Shown: positions 15,968-24,829, counted from the first letter of the stretch. The stretch is DNA of 64,000 bases from Arthrobacter nitroguajacolicus_D (GCF_031455195.1 NZ_JAVDSH010000001.1:434001-498000); one strand, 5' to 3'. The notes: generated by a model from the sequence alone, not told the origin. Numbers and translations are program-made.

Positions 15968-16873
15968 ATGAGCAACAACCGCCGCGTCGCCGTCATCGGC
16001 CTGGGATCCATGGGTGGCACCATGGCCACCACCCTGCACAGCGCGGGTTGGGAAGTCACCGGGTTCGACCCTTCGGAAGCTGCACGCGATGCAGCTGCGC
16101 AGGCTGGAATATCCACCACCGCAGAACTCAAGGACCTTGCAGGCACACCCTTCGTCGTGCTTTCCCTCCCCTCGGCTGCGATTGTCGAGGCAACAGTGCC
16201 GGTACTCCTCTCCGCACCCGGGACCATCGCAATTGTGGACACCACCACCTCCGAGCCCGCCACCAGCAAATCCATGGATATCTTGGCTGAATCCAAAGGT
16301 GCCGCCTTCATTGACGCCCCGGTTTCCGGCGGACGCGAGGGAGCCGCGACCGGCACCCTGAGCGCCTTCGTCGGAGCAAGCCGTACCGCCGCGGAGGCCG
16401 CGCGGCCCGTCCTTGAAGCCCTCACGGGCGGCAGCTACGCCCACATCGGCGGCCCCGGGAGTGGCAACGTCGTCAAACTCTTGAACAACGTCCTGGCCGC
16501 AGCCAACCTGGTTTCCGTCGGAGAAGCACTCGGCGTGGCGAAGGCCTACGGCATCGACCCGGCCGTGGCGGCTTCAAGCATCAGCAATGCCTCCGGCGGC
16601 AGCAAAGTCTCCGCCAACATGTACCCCAACTGGGTGTTGTCCGGCACCCACGATTCCGGCTTTTCCCTGGGACTGATGGCCAGGGACGCCGCCCTCGCCA
16701 TCGATGTCGCCCGGCAGATCGGCGAACAGCCTGAGCTCCTGGCGGCAGCGGCCAGCCAGTGGCAGGAAGCCCTGGCCGCCCTTGGACCGGCAGCAGATTT
16801 CACCGAAATCGCCAGGACGGTAGCACCCGCAATAACTCCCGCCGGCGCCCCCCACAAGACCACCGTGGCCTAG
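15968..16873 (+). CDS. NAD(P)-dependent beta-hydroxyacid dehydrogenase (3-hydroxyisobutyrate dehydrogenase family)
   Basis: A 301-residue soluble dehydrogenase. Motifs: VAVIGLGSMGGTMA (dinucleotide site, residues 8-21), DAPVSGGREGAATGTL (substrate-binding DxPVSGG), and GSGNVVKLLNNVLAAANLVS, which carries the catalytic Lys. The family oxidises beta-hydroxyacids such as 3-hydroxyisobutyrate, tartronate or related compounds to semialdehydes. The next gene is an aldehyde dehydrogenase, which suggests a two-step hydroxyacid to semialdehyde to acid route. The exact substrate is not readable. Confidence 0.9.
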   Translation: MSNNRRVAVIGLGSMGGTMATTLHSAGWEVTGFDPSEAARDAAAQAGISTTAELKDLAGTPFVVLSLPSAAIVEATVPVLLSAPGTIAIVDTTTSEPATSKSMDILAESKGAAFIDAPVSGGREGAATGTLSAFVGASRTAAEAARPVLEALTGGSYAHIGGPGSGNVVKLLNNVLAAANLVSVGEALGVAKAYGIDPAVAASSISNASGGSKVSANMYPNWVLSGTHDSGFSLGLMARDAALAIDVARQIGEQPELLAAAASQWQEALAALGPAADFTEIARTVAPAITPAGAPHKTTVA

Positions 16874-16897
16874 CCTCTCCCAACGAAGGACAGTACT

Positions 16898-18445
16898 TTG
16901 AGCATCACCACAGCACCCGCTGCATCCTCCACCGCCACCGCCCGCGACGTCCTGGAATCAGCCTTTCCCGGCGGTCTGGGCGCGTTCCTCGACGGGCACG
17001 TGGTTTTGGGATCCGGCGACACCATCACCCTGACGTCGGCAGCTACGGGTGAACCCTTTGCCGCCTACTCCGATCCTGGAGCCGACGGTGCCGACGCCAT
17101 CCTGGACAGCTCCGTCCGGGGCGCGGCAACATGGGGCGCCTTGAACGGGTTCGAGCGCGCCGCCATCCTCCGGAACGTCAGCAGGGTTGTCGAAGCCCAT
17201 GGTGAAGAGCTGGCGATCCTCGAATCAGCCACCACCGGCAAGCCCATCCGGGACGCCCGCGTTGAGGCCGCAAAGGTCGCTGAAATGTTCGGCTATTACG
17301 CAGGCTGGGCGGACAAACTGACCGGCCAAACAATCCCCGTGCCGGGACCCTGGCATACCTACACCGAACGCGTGCCGTGGGGCGTCGTCGTCGCCATTAC
17401 ACCCTGGAACGCTCCGCTGTTCACGGCCGGCTGGAACTCAGCCGCCCCGCTCGCCGCTGGCAACGCAGTGATCATCAAGCCGAGCGAATTCACGCCGGCC
17501 ACAACTGTCCGGCTCGCCCAATTGGCCCACGAAGCCGGACTCCCCGAAGGCGTCTTCAACGTCGCGGCTGGGCTGGGACAGACTGTTGGAGCCCGGCTCA
17601 CTTCAGACCCAAGGGTAGGGAAAGTCAGCTTTATCGGTTCGGTCCCGACAGGGCGCCGCGTCGCTGTTTCAGCTGCGCAGGCCGGCATACCCGCATTACT
17701 CGAACTTGGCGGTAAGAGCGCCAACATCGTTTTCGCCGACGCCGACCTGGAGCGGGCCGCCGATGGAGCGATCTCCGCGATCTTCTCCGGTGCCGGCCAA
17801 TCCTGCGTCGCCGGCTCGCGACTGCTCGTAGAGCGCAGGGTGCACGCCCGCTTCGTCGAAATGGTGGCTGAACGCGCCGCCCGGCTGCGGGTCGGCGACC
17901 CGATGCACGCCGAAACGGAAGTGGGTCCGATTATCACGGCACCTCAGTTCGCCACTGTCACCTCGTTGATTAAGGCCGGAATGCACGACGGCGGCCGTCG
18001 CCTTACCGGAGGAGCGTTGCCTGAGTCGCTGACCGGCTCGAACCTGTCGGGCGGACACTGGGTCATGCCCACGCTGTTGGATGGCGTGACACCCGCGAAC
18101 CGCCTGGAAACCACGGAAGTCTTTGGTCCCGTGGTGGGTGCGGATGCCTTCGACTCCGAGGGTGAGGCCATCGCCCGGGCAAACAACACCAACTTCGGCC
18201 TGGCCGGCGCCGTGTGGACCTCGGACATCTCCCGCGCCCATCACATTGCCCGCGAAGTGAAGGCTGGGACCTTCTGGATCAACTCCTACAAAACCATCCA
18301 CGTCGCTGTTCCCTTCGGTGGTTTCGGCGATTCCGGCCACGGCCGCTCCTCCGGACCGGGCGTCCTGGACGAATACACGCAGACGAAGGCTGTCTGGGTT
18401 CCCACCCGTGCGGCCGGATCCCCTTTCCCGTCACTGTCCTACTAG
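16898..18445 (+). CDS. Aldehyde dehydrogenase family protein
   Basis: An NAD(P)-dependent aldehyde dehydrogenase, 515 residues. Visible: ITPWNAPL (cofactor loop), KPSEFTP, FIGSVPTGR, LELGGKSANIVFADAD (catalytic Glu), GAGQSCVAGSRL (catalytic Cys) and EVFGPVVGADAF. The start codon is TTG at 16898, with GAAGGA seven nt upstream; no ATG fits the conserved N-terminus better. It is co-directional with the hydroxyacid dehydrogenase (24 nt upstream) and the M20 hydrolase (11 nt downstream), so it probably oxidises a semialdehyde made in the same pathway. Confidence 0.92.
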   Translation: MSITTAPAASSTATARDVLESAFPGGLGAFLDGHVVLGSGDTITLTSAATGEPFAAYSDPGADGADAILDSSVRGAATWGALNGFERAAILRNVSRVVEAHGEELAILESATTGKPIRDARVEAAKVAEMFGYYAGWADKLTGQTIPVPGPWHTYTERVPWGVVVAITPWNAPLFTAGWNSAAPLAAGNAVIIKPSEFTPATTVRLAQLAHEAGLPEGVFNVAAGLGQTVGARLTSDPRVGKVSFIGSVPTGRRVAVSAAQAGIPALLELGGKSANIVFADADLERAADGAISAIFSGAGQSCVAGSRLLVERRVHARFVEMVAERAARLRVGDPMHAETEVGPIITAPQFATVTSLIKAGMHDGGRRLTGGALPESLTGSNLSGGHWVMPTLLDGVTPANRLETTEVFGPVVGADAFDSEGEAIARANNTNFGLAGAVWTSDISRAHHIAREVKAGTFWINSYKTIHVAVPFGGFGDSGHGRSSGPGVLDEYTQTKAVWVPTRAAGSPFPSLSY

Positions 18446-18456
18446 CAGGAAGAACC

Positions 18457-19683
18457 ATGGAAACGACTAACACAGCATCTTCGGACGAGACGCTTCGCGC
18501 AGCGCTGGCAGATGGCGTAGCGACCTGGAAGCCGCAAGTGCAGGCGTTGTCGGAGGACCTGCACGCAAATCCAGAGCTCTCCTTCGAGGAAGTCCGGGCA
18601 GCCGGGGCAATTGCCGCTCTCCTGTCCGAAGGCGGCTTCGACGTCACAGCGGGAACTGCGGATCTGCCCACGGCCTTCACCGCGAGCGCCGGGACCGGAG
18701 ACCTGACCGTTGCCCTGTGCGTGGAATACGATGCCCTGCCATCTGTGGGCCATGCCTGCGGACATAACCTCATCGCGGGTGCTTCCGTGGCTGCGGCCCT
18801 GGCTCTCCTTCCCCACGTGGACGAGCTTGGCATCACCCTCAAAGCGATTGGTACCCCGGCGGAGGAGCACGGGGGCGGCAAAGTGCTGATGCTCCAGCGG
18901 GGAGCCTTTGACGGTGTCGGGTTGGCACTGATGGTCCACCCGGTTCAGGACGGGGTGACCTATAACCCGGCAGGGACCACTGCCCAGGCTGTTGGTCGCT
19001 ACGAGGCTGTTTTCACTGGTAAGGCGGCCCACGCTGCGGCCGCCCCGCATATGGGTGTCAACGCCGGGGACGCGGCCGTGCTCAGTCAGGTAGCCATCGG
19101 TTTGCTTCGTCAGCAGATTCCCGGTGATCACCGGGTTGCCTGCTATGTGGCTGAGGCCGGGCATGTCACCAACATCATCCCGGATCACGCCGTGGTTCCG
19201 TTCGAGTGCCGCGCTTTTACTCTTCCGGAGTATGAAGCGTTGCTCGTGCGGGTCAGGCGGTGTTTTGAAGGCGCAGCAATTGCCACAGGAACCACTTTGG
19301 AAATCACTGCTGCGGAACCGCTTTACGAGCCGCTGATCCAGGATGCGGAACTTGCCGCCCACTGGACAGAAGCCATGGACGCGTTCGGTAAGGACACTTC
19401 TCCAGCGGCGGGTATGGGAGGCGGCTCTACGGACATGGGAAATATCTCCCAAGTGATTCCATCGCTGCATCCATGGCTGAGTATTCCCGGCGCGAACGTT
19501 CCCATCCATTCGCATGGCTTCGCGGCGCTTGCGAACACCCCCGAGGCGTACGCCGTGATGTTCGAGGCAGCCACCGCGCTGGCTTGGACAGTGGCGGGCG
19601 CCGCAACCAATCCCCAACAGAGAGATCGCTTCGTTAAGGCGGCCTACCGTCGCGAAGCCACGATTCAGGAAGCATCATCATGA
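18457..19683 (+). CDS. M20-family amidohydrolase/peptidase
   Basis: A 408-residue metallo-amidohydrolase of the M20D group (related to AbgB and N-acyl-amino-acid or IAA-amino-acid hydrolases). Motifs: ALSEDLHANPELSFEE, CVEYDALPSVGHACGHNL (metal-binding HACGHN), GTPAEEHGGGK (catalytic EE), a dimerisation 'lid' domain (GKAAHAAAAPHMGVNA), and SHGFAAL near the end. Predicted to cleave an amide between an acyl group and an amino acid or similar. The start is ATG at 18457 with AGGAAG upstream. The stop overlaps the DUF3100 start (ATGA), which indicates translational coupling to that membrane protein. Confidence 0.9.
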   Translation: METTNTASSDETLRAALADGVATWKPQVQALSEDLHANPELSFEEVRAAGAIAALLSEGGFDVTAGTADLPTAFTASAGTGDLTVALCVEYDALPSVGHACGHNLIAGASVAAALALLPHVDELGITLKAIGTPAEEHGGGKVLMLQRGAFDGVGLALMVHPVQDGVTYNPAGTTAQAVGRYEAVFTGKAAHAAAAPHMGVNAGDAAVLSQVAIGLLRQQIPGDHRVACYVAEAGHVTNIIPDHAVVPFECRAFTLPEYEALLVRVRRCFEGAAIATGTTLEITAAEPLYEPLIQDAELAAHWTEAMDAFGKDTSPAAGMGGGSTDMGNISQVIPSLHPWLSIPGANVPIHSHGFAALANTPEAYAVMFEAATALAWTVAGAATNPQQRDRFVKAAYRREATIQEASS

Positions 19684-21050
19684 GCACCAGCACCGAAACC
19701 ACGCGGACGGACAAGGCCGGCACACGGCTGACGCTTCCTGTTGCCGCACTGGCTTTTGTCATTGCCCTTGCGGTCCAGTTCATCGGCCAGGCCAAGATTG
19801 ATCTCGGCATTGGTGCGATCATCATTTTCCCCATGGTCTGGGGCTTGATCCTTGGCTTGCTGGTTTCCATCCAGAAGTTCAAGCCGCTGGGCCTGGACCT
19901 CCAGCGTGTGGCCGCCGCCCTTGTTGGTGTGGCAGTCCTGCTCCTGGTGGCCAGGCTCGCCTTCAATATCGGCCCAAGCCTGCCGAGCCTGATCAAGGCC
20001 GGCCCCGCGCTGCTCCTGCAGGAAGTTGGACACCTGCTCGGAACTGTAGTGTTGGCGCTGCCCCTCGCAGTCCTGTTGCGCATGGGCAAGGCAACCGTGG
20101 GGGCAACGTTCTCCTTGGATCGTGAACCGTCCTTCGCCATGGTCTCGGAAAAGTATGGCCCCGATTCGGACCAGTACCGCGGTGTCCTGGCCATGTACGT
20201 TTTCGGGACCCTGTTCGGCGCCATCTTCATCACGCTGCTGACCTCCTTGGTAGCCAACTGGAAGATTTTTGATCCGTTGGCCCTGGCCATGGGTGCCGGT
20301 GTCGGTTCGGGCTCCATGATGGCTGCCTCGGCTGCGAGCATCATTGCGGCCTATCCGGGTGACCAGGAGGCCATTCTGGGGATGGCTGCAATTTCCAACC
20401 TCATCACCACCATCCTTGGCGTGTACGTAGGCATCTACATTGCCTTGCCTGTGGCTGACCGGTTCTACAAGGTACTGACCCGCACCAAGGAAACCGCAAA
20501 GGTGGCTGCTGGCGCTGCTCCCCTGGAGCGTTCGGCAGCTGAGCTGGAGCAGGATGGCATCCAGGCTGAGGAGAACCGCCGCTTCCGTGAAGAGGTGGCG
20601 AAGTCCTCGGCGGCCATGAAGCTGCCGCTGTGGCTTTCCCTGTCTGTCCTGACGGTCCTGGGTGTTGGCACTGCAGCGGTAGCTGCCAAGGGCTTGAGCC
20701 TGTCCATCCTTGCCGGCTACGGCATCATGTTGGCTTTGGTCCTCGTCAGCCTGTTGCTGGCCAGGATCACCAGGAAAGTCTCTGCCATCGTTTTTATCAC
20801 CACCATTGGTGCGTACATCTCAAGTCCGTGGTTCTTCGGGTCAGGGGTCTTGAACGAAGCCGTCAAGGCGGTGGATTTCCTTTCCATCGCCACGGTGATG
20901 TTGACGCTGGCCGGGCTGTCCCTTGGCAAGGACATCCCCTTGCTGCGGAACATCGGGTGGAAGATCATTCCCGTGGGCCTTGTTGCCATCACTGCGTCCT
21001 TCCTTCTATCCACCGTGATTGCCGAATTCGCCCTGGGACTCTGGCACTAG
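19680..21050 (+). CDS. DUF3100 membrane protein, putative transporter
   Basis: A 456-residue polytopic membrane protein with about 10-12 hydrophobic helices in two halves joined by a charged loop (residues about 265-310, rich in Glu/Lys/Arg). I recognise the DUF3100 type from the LGIGAIIIFPMVWGLILGL and ALAMGAGVGSGSMMAASAAS segments; the glycine- and serine-rich second motif resembles substrate-binding re-entrant regions of carboxylate transporters. Function is not established. It is translationally coupled to the M20 hydrolase gene, a pairing that suggests import of the hydrolase substrate or export of its product. Confidence 0.8.
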   Translation: MSTSTETTRTDKAGTRLTLPVAALAFVIALAVQFIGQAKIDLGIGAIIIFPMVWGLILGLLVSIQKFKPLGLDLQRVAAALVGVAVLLLVARLAFNIGPSLPSLIKAGPALLLQEVGHLLGTVVLALPLAVLLRMGKATVGATFSLDREPSFAMVSEKYGPDSDQYRGVLAMYVFGTLFGAIFITLLTSLVANWKIFDPLALAMGAGVGSGSMMAASAASIIAAYPGDQEAILGMAAISNLITTILGVYVGIYIALPVADRFYKVLTRTKETAKVAAGAAPLERSAAELEQDGIQAEENRRFREEVAKSSAAMKLPLWLSLSVLTVLGVGTAAVAAKGLSLSILAGYGIMLALVLVSLLLARITRKVSAIVFITTIGAYISSPWFFGSGVLNEAVKAVDFLSIATVMLTLAGLSLGKDIPLLRNIGWKIIPVGLVAITASFLLSTVIAEFALGLWH

Positions 21051-21098
21051 CCGGTACCAGCTGACTTGTTGGGTCGGTCCAAACCGCCGCAACACGTA

Positions 21099-21138
21099 CA
21101 GCCCGGATGCGCTCACTCACGTGCGGGCATCCGGGCTG
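21099..21138 (+). terminator. Terminator of the RpiR operon
   Basis: Perfect 12-bp arms CAGCCCGGATGC (21099-21110) and GCATCCGGGCTG (21127-21138), 16-nt loop, then TTGCGTTGG. It is 48 nt after the DUF3100 stop. Confidence 0.8.
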
Positions 21139-21243
21139 TTGCGTTGGTTCACGAACCTTCCCCGCCCCGATCTGGCGAACAGGGGCGATCAGCGCGAGAA
21201 TGGGCGTGTGGTCCTTCCCCGCCCTGGCGGAAGCGGCGACACC

Positions 21244-22533
21244 ATGAATCCCGCCGCACGAACGATCCAACGTGTGTACCTCACACTGACGCTGGGTAAT
21301 ACCGTGGCGGCGTCCTTCATCTGGGGTATCAACACCCTGTTCCTGCTTGATGCGGGCCTCAGCAACTTGGAAGCCTTCGCCGCGAATGCCTTCTTCACAG
21401 CTGGCATGGTCCTCTTCGAAGTTCCCACCGGGGTGGTCGCCGACGGTTGGGGCCGCCGCGTATCGTTCCTGCTCGGTACCGTGACACTGGCCGTGTCCAC
21501 CTACCTGTATTACCTGCTCTGGCAGCTCTCAGCCCCGTTTTGGATGTGGGCCGTGATTTCGGTCCTGCTGGGACTTGGCTTCACGTTCTTTTCCGGAGCC
21601 GTCGAAGCGTGGCTCGTGGACGCACTGCGATTCTCCGGTTACGAAGGCGGGCTCGAATCCGTGCTTGGCCGCGGGCAAATGGTCCAGGGCCTCGCAATGC
21701 TGTTTGGGTCCGTCGCGGGCGGCGTGATTGCCCAAGCCACCAACCTGGGCGTGCCTTTCCTTTTGCGCGTGGGGGTGCTGCTTGCCATGTTTGCAGTGGC
21801 CTTCGGTCTCATGCACGACGTCGGTTTCTCGCCTGAGCGTTCAACCAGCCCCATGCGGGCTGTCCATACCGTACTGACGGCCTCGATAGACAACGGCCTG
21901 AAAAACCGACCCGTTCGGTACATGATGCTGGCCGCTCCCTTTAGCGCCGGCGTCGGAATCTACGTCTTTTACGCTCTGCAGCCGTACCTCCTCGACCTTT
22001 TTGGCGACCCGAAAGCTTATTCCATCGCGGGCCTGGCCGCCGCGATTGTCGCAGGCTCGCAGATCCTGGGCGGCTGGCTGGCCCCGCACGCCCGGGGACT
22101 GTTCCACAAACGCACGTCAGTGATGATCCTGGCCGCCCTGGTGGGTGCCGTGATTCTCCTGGTGCTGGGATCCACGCGCGTGTTCTGGGTAGCCCTGGTG
22201 CTGCTGGCGTTGTGGGCCGTGGTGGGTTCTGCGGCTACTCCGGTCCGACAGGCGTATGTGAATGACATGATCCCGTCGAAACAGCGGGCCACCGTCCTCA
22301 GTTTCGATTCGCTGATGGGTTCCAGCGGAGGAGTGGTGATCCAACCACTCCTGGGCCGCGGCGCGGACCTTTACGGTTATCCGGCCTCATTGGCCATGGC
22401 CGGCGTTATCGAGCTTATTGCGGTGCCGTTCCTGCTGGCGAGCAGGAAGCAAGGGGCTGCGGCGGACCGGGCCAGCACCTTGGCTGCGGAACCGACCCGG
22501 GAGGGCCCAGCAGAAACGCCTAGAACGACCTGA
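21244..22533 (+). CDS. MFS transporter
   Basis: A 429-residue major-facilitator transporter with about 12 hydrophobic helices. The loop 2-3 motif GVVADGWGRRVSF matches the MFS 'G.ladr.GRr' signature. Similar proteins are annotated as drug or metabolite efflux pumps. The ATG at 21244 (MNPAARTIQRVYLTLTLGN) fits the first helix; the frame stays open upstream through the terminator of the previous operon, so earlier starts are unlikely. Its last 14 nt overlap the 3' end of the convergent RibA-monooxygenase gene. Confidence 0.88.
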   Translation: MNPAARTIQRVYLTLTLGNTVAASFIWGINTLFLLDAGLSNLEAFAANAFFTAGMVLFEVPTGVVADGWGRRVSFLLGTVTLAVSTYLYYLLWQLSAPFWMWAVISVLLGLGFTFFSGAVEAWLVDALRFSGYEGGLESVLGRGQMVQGLAMLFGSVAGGVIAQATNLGVPFLLRVGVLLAMFAVAFGLMHDVGFSPERSTSPMRAVHTVLTASIDNGLKNRPVRYMMLAAPFSAGVGIYVFYALQPYLLDLFGDPKAYSIAGLAAAIVAGSQILGGWLAPHARGLFHKRTSVMILAALVGAVILLVLGSTRVFWVALVLLALWAVVGSAATPVRQAYVNDMIPSKQRATVLSFDSLMGSSGGVVIQPLLGRGADLYGYPASLAMAGVIELIAVPFLLASRKQGAAADRASTLAAEPTREGPAETPRTT

Positions 22534-24421
22534 CCGTGAACCCCAGGCCCAGCAGTCCCCGGCCTGCTTGCTCAACAATGGGGTCGAAGCTGAGCGTGGG
22601 GTGGTTGAGGAGGACATTGACGTCCCTCTGGATGCGCTGCAAGGGATGCGACAAGCGGTGTGCGCTGCCGCCCGAACCCGCGACGATGAGCCTGACCGCG
22701 GCCTCCGACGCCTGGCCGCTGAGGGCAAGCGATAGCCGGTACCGCGACCGCTCCGTATCTGTCGGCTCGGTGCCTGTTGGCTCCGTGTCCGTTGGCGCCG
22801 TACCGGAGCGCGCGATGGATGCCGCCAGAATCCGGACCGCCTCCTCCCAATGCAGCCGGGCAGTGGCAACGAGTCCGAAGGCCTCGGCGAAACGTGCTTG
22901 GGCCAGTACAGAGTCCGCTTGGCGCACCTCGGTAGTGTTTTTGACCTTTCGCACCATCAATTGCGCTTGAAACAGCTCCAAGGCATGCTCTGCGGCGCCC
23001 AAAGCGGTGGACGGTGCCACCAGGTTCAGCAGCGTTGCCATGGGGATGTGAAGTGTGGGGTCAGGGTGGACCAGGCTGCCGGGGTTGTCCGAAGCGCTCA
23101 GGTGACCCCATTCCATGACCCGGTAGTCCGGGACAAACAGGTGATCTGCCCGCAGGTCATTGCTGCCCGTCCCCCGCAACCCTGCGGTATGCCAGGCGTC
23201 CATCAATTCGAGCGCCGCGACAGGGACCAACGCCTGGAGACGGACACCGTCGCAGTCAACAGCCAGGAGCGCCCACTCCGAATGCATGACTCCTGAAGCA
23301 AAACTCCAGTGGCCGGAGATGCTGTAGCCACCGGTAACCTTCGTGGCGGCACCAACGGGCGCACCCGTCGCTGCGGCCAGTGGAACCGTGCCCAAGGCAA
23401 AGACTTCGTCCTGGACTTGCTTCGGCCAGCGGGCCAACATCCACACATGTTCCATCAGGTGCCCGGCGGTCCATGCAGTCGATGCGCAACCGCGGGCAAG
23501 TTGCCTGACCACCTCAGCGTAGGTCTCCACGCCCATCCCGTAACCACCAACGCCCTTGGGTGCGAGGAGGCGAAAGACGCCCGCCTGGCGGAGGTCGGTC
23601 ATGGTGGATTCGGGCAAATGGCGCAGTTCCTCGGTTTCGGATGCGCGTTCCCGGAGGCGCGGCAGCAGGGCCCCCACCAGGGAGATCAACGTTTCCGGGC
23701 TTGGCGCTTCCGTGTGGAATCCCGGTCTCCGGACCTCCGGGACAGGCTCAGGCAATTCCAGCACATGTCCTGTCCGGTCGCGCTTGGCTGCCAGGTAGGC
23801 CAGGTTGGCTTCGGACACATGGACGCCGGTGGGCACTCGTTCGCTGATGTCGATTCCCAGTGCGGAGAGCTGCGCTGCCTTGTCAGGATTGTTGCTGAGA
23901 AGCCGGATTCGACTGGCACCAATGGCCTGGAGCATCTGGACTCCGGCAGAGTAGTCACGTTCGTCTTCGTCATGGCCAAGAGCCAGATTGGCTTCGTAGG
24001 TATCCAGGCCGTTGTCCTGGAGCGTGTAAGCATCCAGTTTGGAATAAAGGCCAATGCCCCGGCCCTCCTGTCGAAGGTACAGCAGGAAACCTCCGACGGC
24101 GGCAATCTCCTCCACCGCTTCACGCAGCTGTGGACCACAGTCGCAGCGCTCGCTGCCGAAGACGTCACCTGTCATGCATTCGCTGTGAAGGCGCACCAGA
24201 GGAGCAACACCTGTTTCGCTATCCTGGGCCAGCAGGGATTGCTCCCATGAGCCGAGGGCAAGAAGCAAATGCTCCTTGCCGTCAGCCAGGCCGTGGAACG
24301 TGAAGACTTCCGCCGTCGTCCGGAATCCGTCAGGAAACTGAAGCGGCACGGTGACGTTGCTGCGAACGGTCGCCCTGGGCAGCGATGCAGCGGGTGGTGC
24401 GGTGTCCAGGCAGGCGGTCAT
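22520..24421 (-). CDS. GTP cyclohydrolase II fused to a class D flavin monooxygenase (acyl-CoA dehydrogenase fold)
   Basis: One 633-residue protein with two enzymes. Residues 1-222 are GTP cyclohydrolase II: zinc cysteines 82, 93 and 95 (CMTGDVFGSERCDCG), RQEGRGIGLYSKLDAY with the conserved Tyr, and DERDY (153-157), all catalytic positions kept. This domain converts GTP to the diaminopyrimidine precursor of riboflavin. After a Pro-rich linker, residues 243-633 are an acyl-CoA-dehydrogenase-fold domain closest in motif to HsaA/DszC-like flavin-dependent monooxygenases (LARGCASTAWTAGHLMEHVW; GGYSISGHWSFASG; GLRGTGSNDL). These use reduced flavin supplied by a separate reductase. A Thr-Asp-Glu-Pro repeat (541-557) interrupts the C-terminal helical bundle. 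There is no sign of a frameshift or assembly join. It is not in a rib operon, so it is probably not the housekeeping RibA. Confidence 0.85.
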   Translation of the reverse strand: MTACLDTAPPAASLPRATVRSNVTVPLQFPDGFRTTAEVFTFHGLADGKEHLLLALGSWEQSLLAQDSETGVAPLVRLHSECMTGDVFGSERCDCGPQLREAVEEIAAVGGFLLYLRQEGRGIGLYSKLDAYTLQDNGLDTYEANLALGHDEDERDYSAGVQMLQAIGASRIRLLSNNPDKAAQLSALGIDISERVPTGVHVSEANLAYLAAKRDRTGHVLELPEPVPEVRRPGFHTEAPSPETLISLVGALLPRLRERASETEELRHLPESTMTDLRQAGVFRLLAPKGVGGYGMGVETYAEVVRQLARGCASTAWTAGHLMEHVWMLARWPKQVQDEVFALGTVPLAAATGAPVGAATKVTGGYSISGHWSFASGVMHSEWALLAVDCDGVRLQALVPVAALELMDAWHTAGLRGTGSNDLRADHLFVPDYRVMEWGHLSASDNPGSLVHPDPTLHIPMATLLNLVAPSTALGAAEHALELFQAQLMVRKVKNTTEVRQADSVLAQARFAEAFGLVATARLHWEEAVRILAASIARSGTAPTDTEPTGTEPTDTERSRYRLSLALSGQASEAAVRLIVAGSGGSAHRLSHPLQRIQRDVNVLLNHPTLSFDPIVEQAGRGLLGLGFTVRSF

Positions 24422-24455
24422 GTGGGGTCCTTCAGGGTTTGACAGGAAGGCAAAG

Positions 24456-24501
24456 CTTGAACCTTCAAGTTAACCGTACAACCCAATGGTTGAACCTGCA
24501 A
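24456..24501. promoter_or_regulatory. Two TTGAACCTKCAA sites upstream of the RibA-monooxygenase gene
   Basis: TTGAACCTTCAA (24457-24468), embedded in the palindrome CTTGAA-CC-TTCAAG (24456-24469), and TTGAACCTGCAA (24490-24501) repeat at a 33-bp interval, close to three helical turns. They are 35-80 bp upstream of the minus-strand start at 24421, the expected promoter region, and are AT-richer than the surroundings. They are probably paired binding sites for one regulator. Confidence 0.5.
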
Positions 24502-24559
24502 CTAAAATGACGAGCGTAGAGTCCCATGCGGGAAGATAGGGGAAACCTCTTCAGAAAGC

Positions 24560-24829
24560 GTGGCCGCATTGATTTCCCTACAGCAGGATCCCCAAGGTTT
24601 CATCCGCATGAAGCGCCACTTCCCAAACGGCATCCACGTACAGATCACCTTCACCGATGGCACGCAGGAGATCCTCAGTGGCCGGCAACTCAACGAGGCC
24701 TACGACCAAGCCCTGGCGGACTACCGGGCGGGTAATCACCTCGACGCCAAGGGCTTCTCCCGTGGACCGCAAAAGAAGGTTCACCTAGGCATCGAGTACG
24801 TTCCGGTCAAGCCGGGGATGGGGGCCTAG
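24560..24829 (+). CDS. Conserved hypothetical protein, 89 residues
   Basis: A small, hydrophilic protein without signal peptide or membrane segment. It reads like a compact beta-rich domain (RMKRHFPNGIHVQITFTDG, then EILSGRQLNEAYDQALADYR) with a basic tail. I do not recognise the family. The start is uncertain: GTG at 24560 gives 89 residues; the ATG at 24608 would give 73. Coding is supported by GC-rich third positions through the whole frame. It is divergent from the RibA fusion gene and convergent with the zinc-finger gene. Confidence 0.6.
   Translation: MAALISLQQDPQGFIRMKRHFPNGIHVQITFTDGTQEILSGRQLNEAYDQALADYRAGNHLDAKGFSRGPQKKVHLGIEYVPVKPGMGA

Noticed and set aside
22520..24421. Interpreting the fusion as the housekeeping riboflavin gene ribA
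   Set aside because: It is not near other rib genes and carries a large monooxygenase domain; the housekeeping enzyme is expected elsewhere.
24422..24559. FMN riboswitch before the RibA fusion
   Set aside because: The region is too short and lacks the multi-helix RFN pattern; only the short repeated motif was seen.
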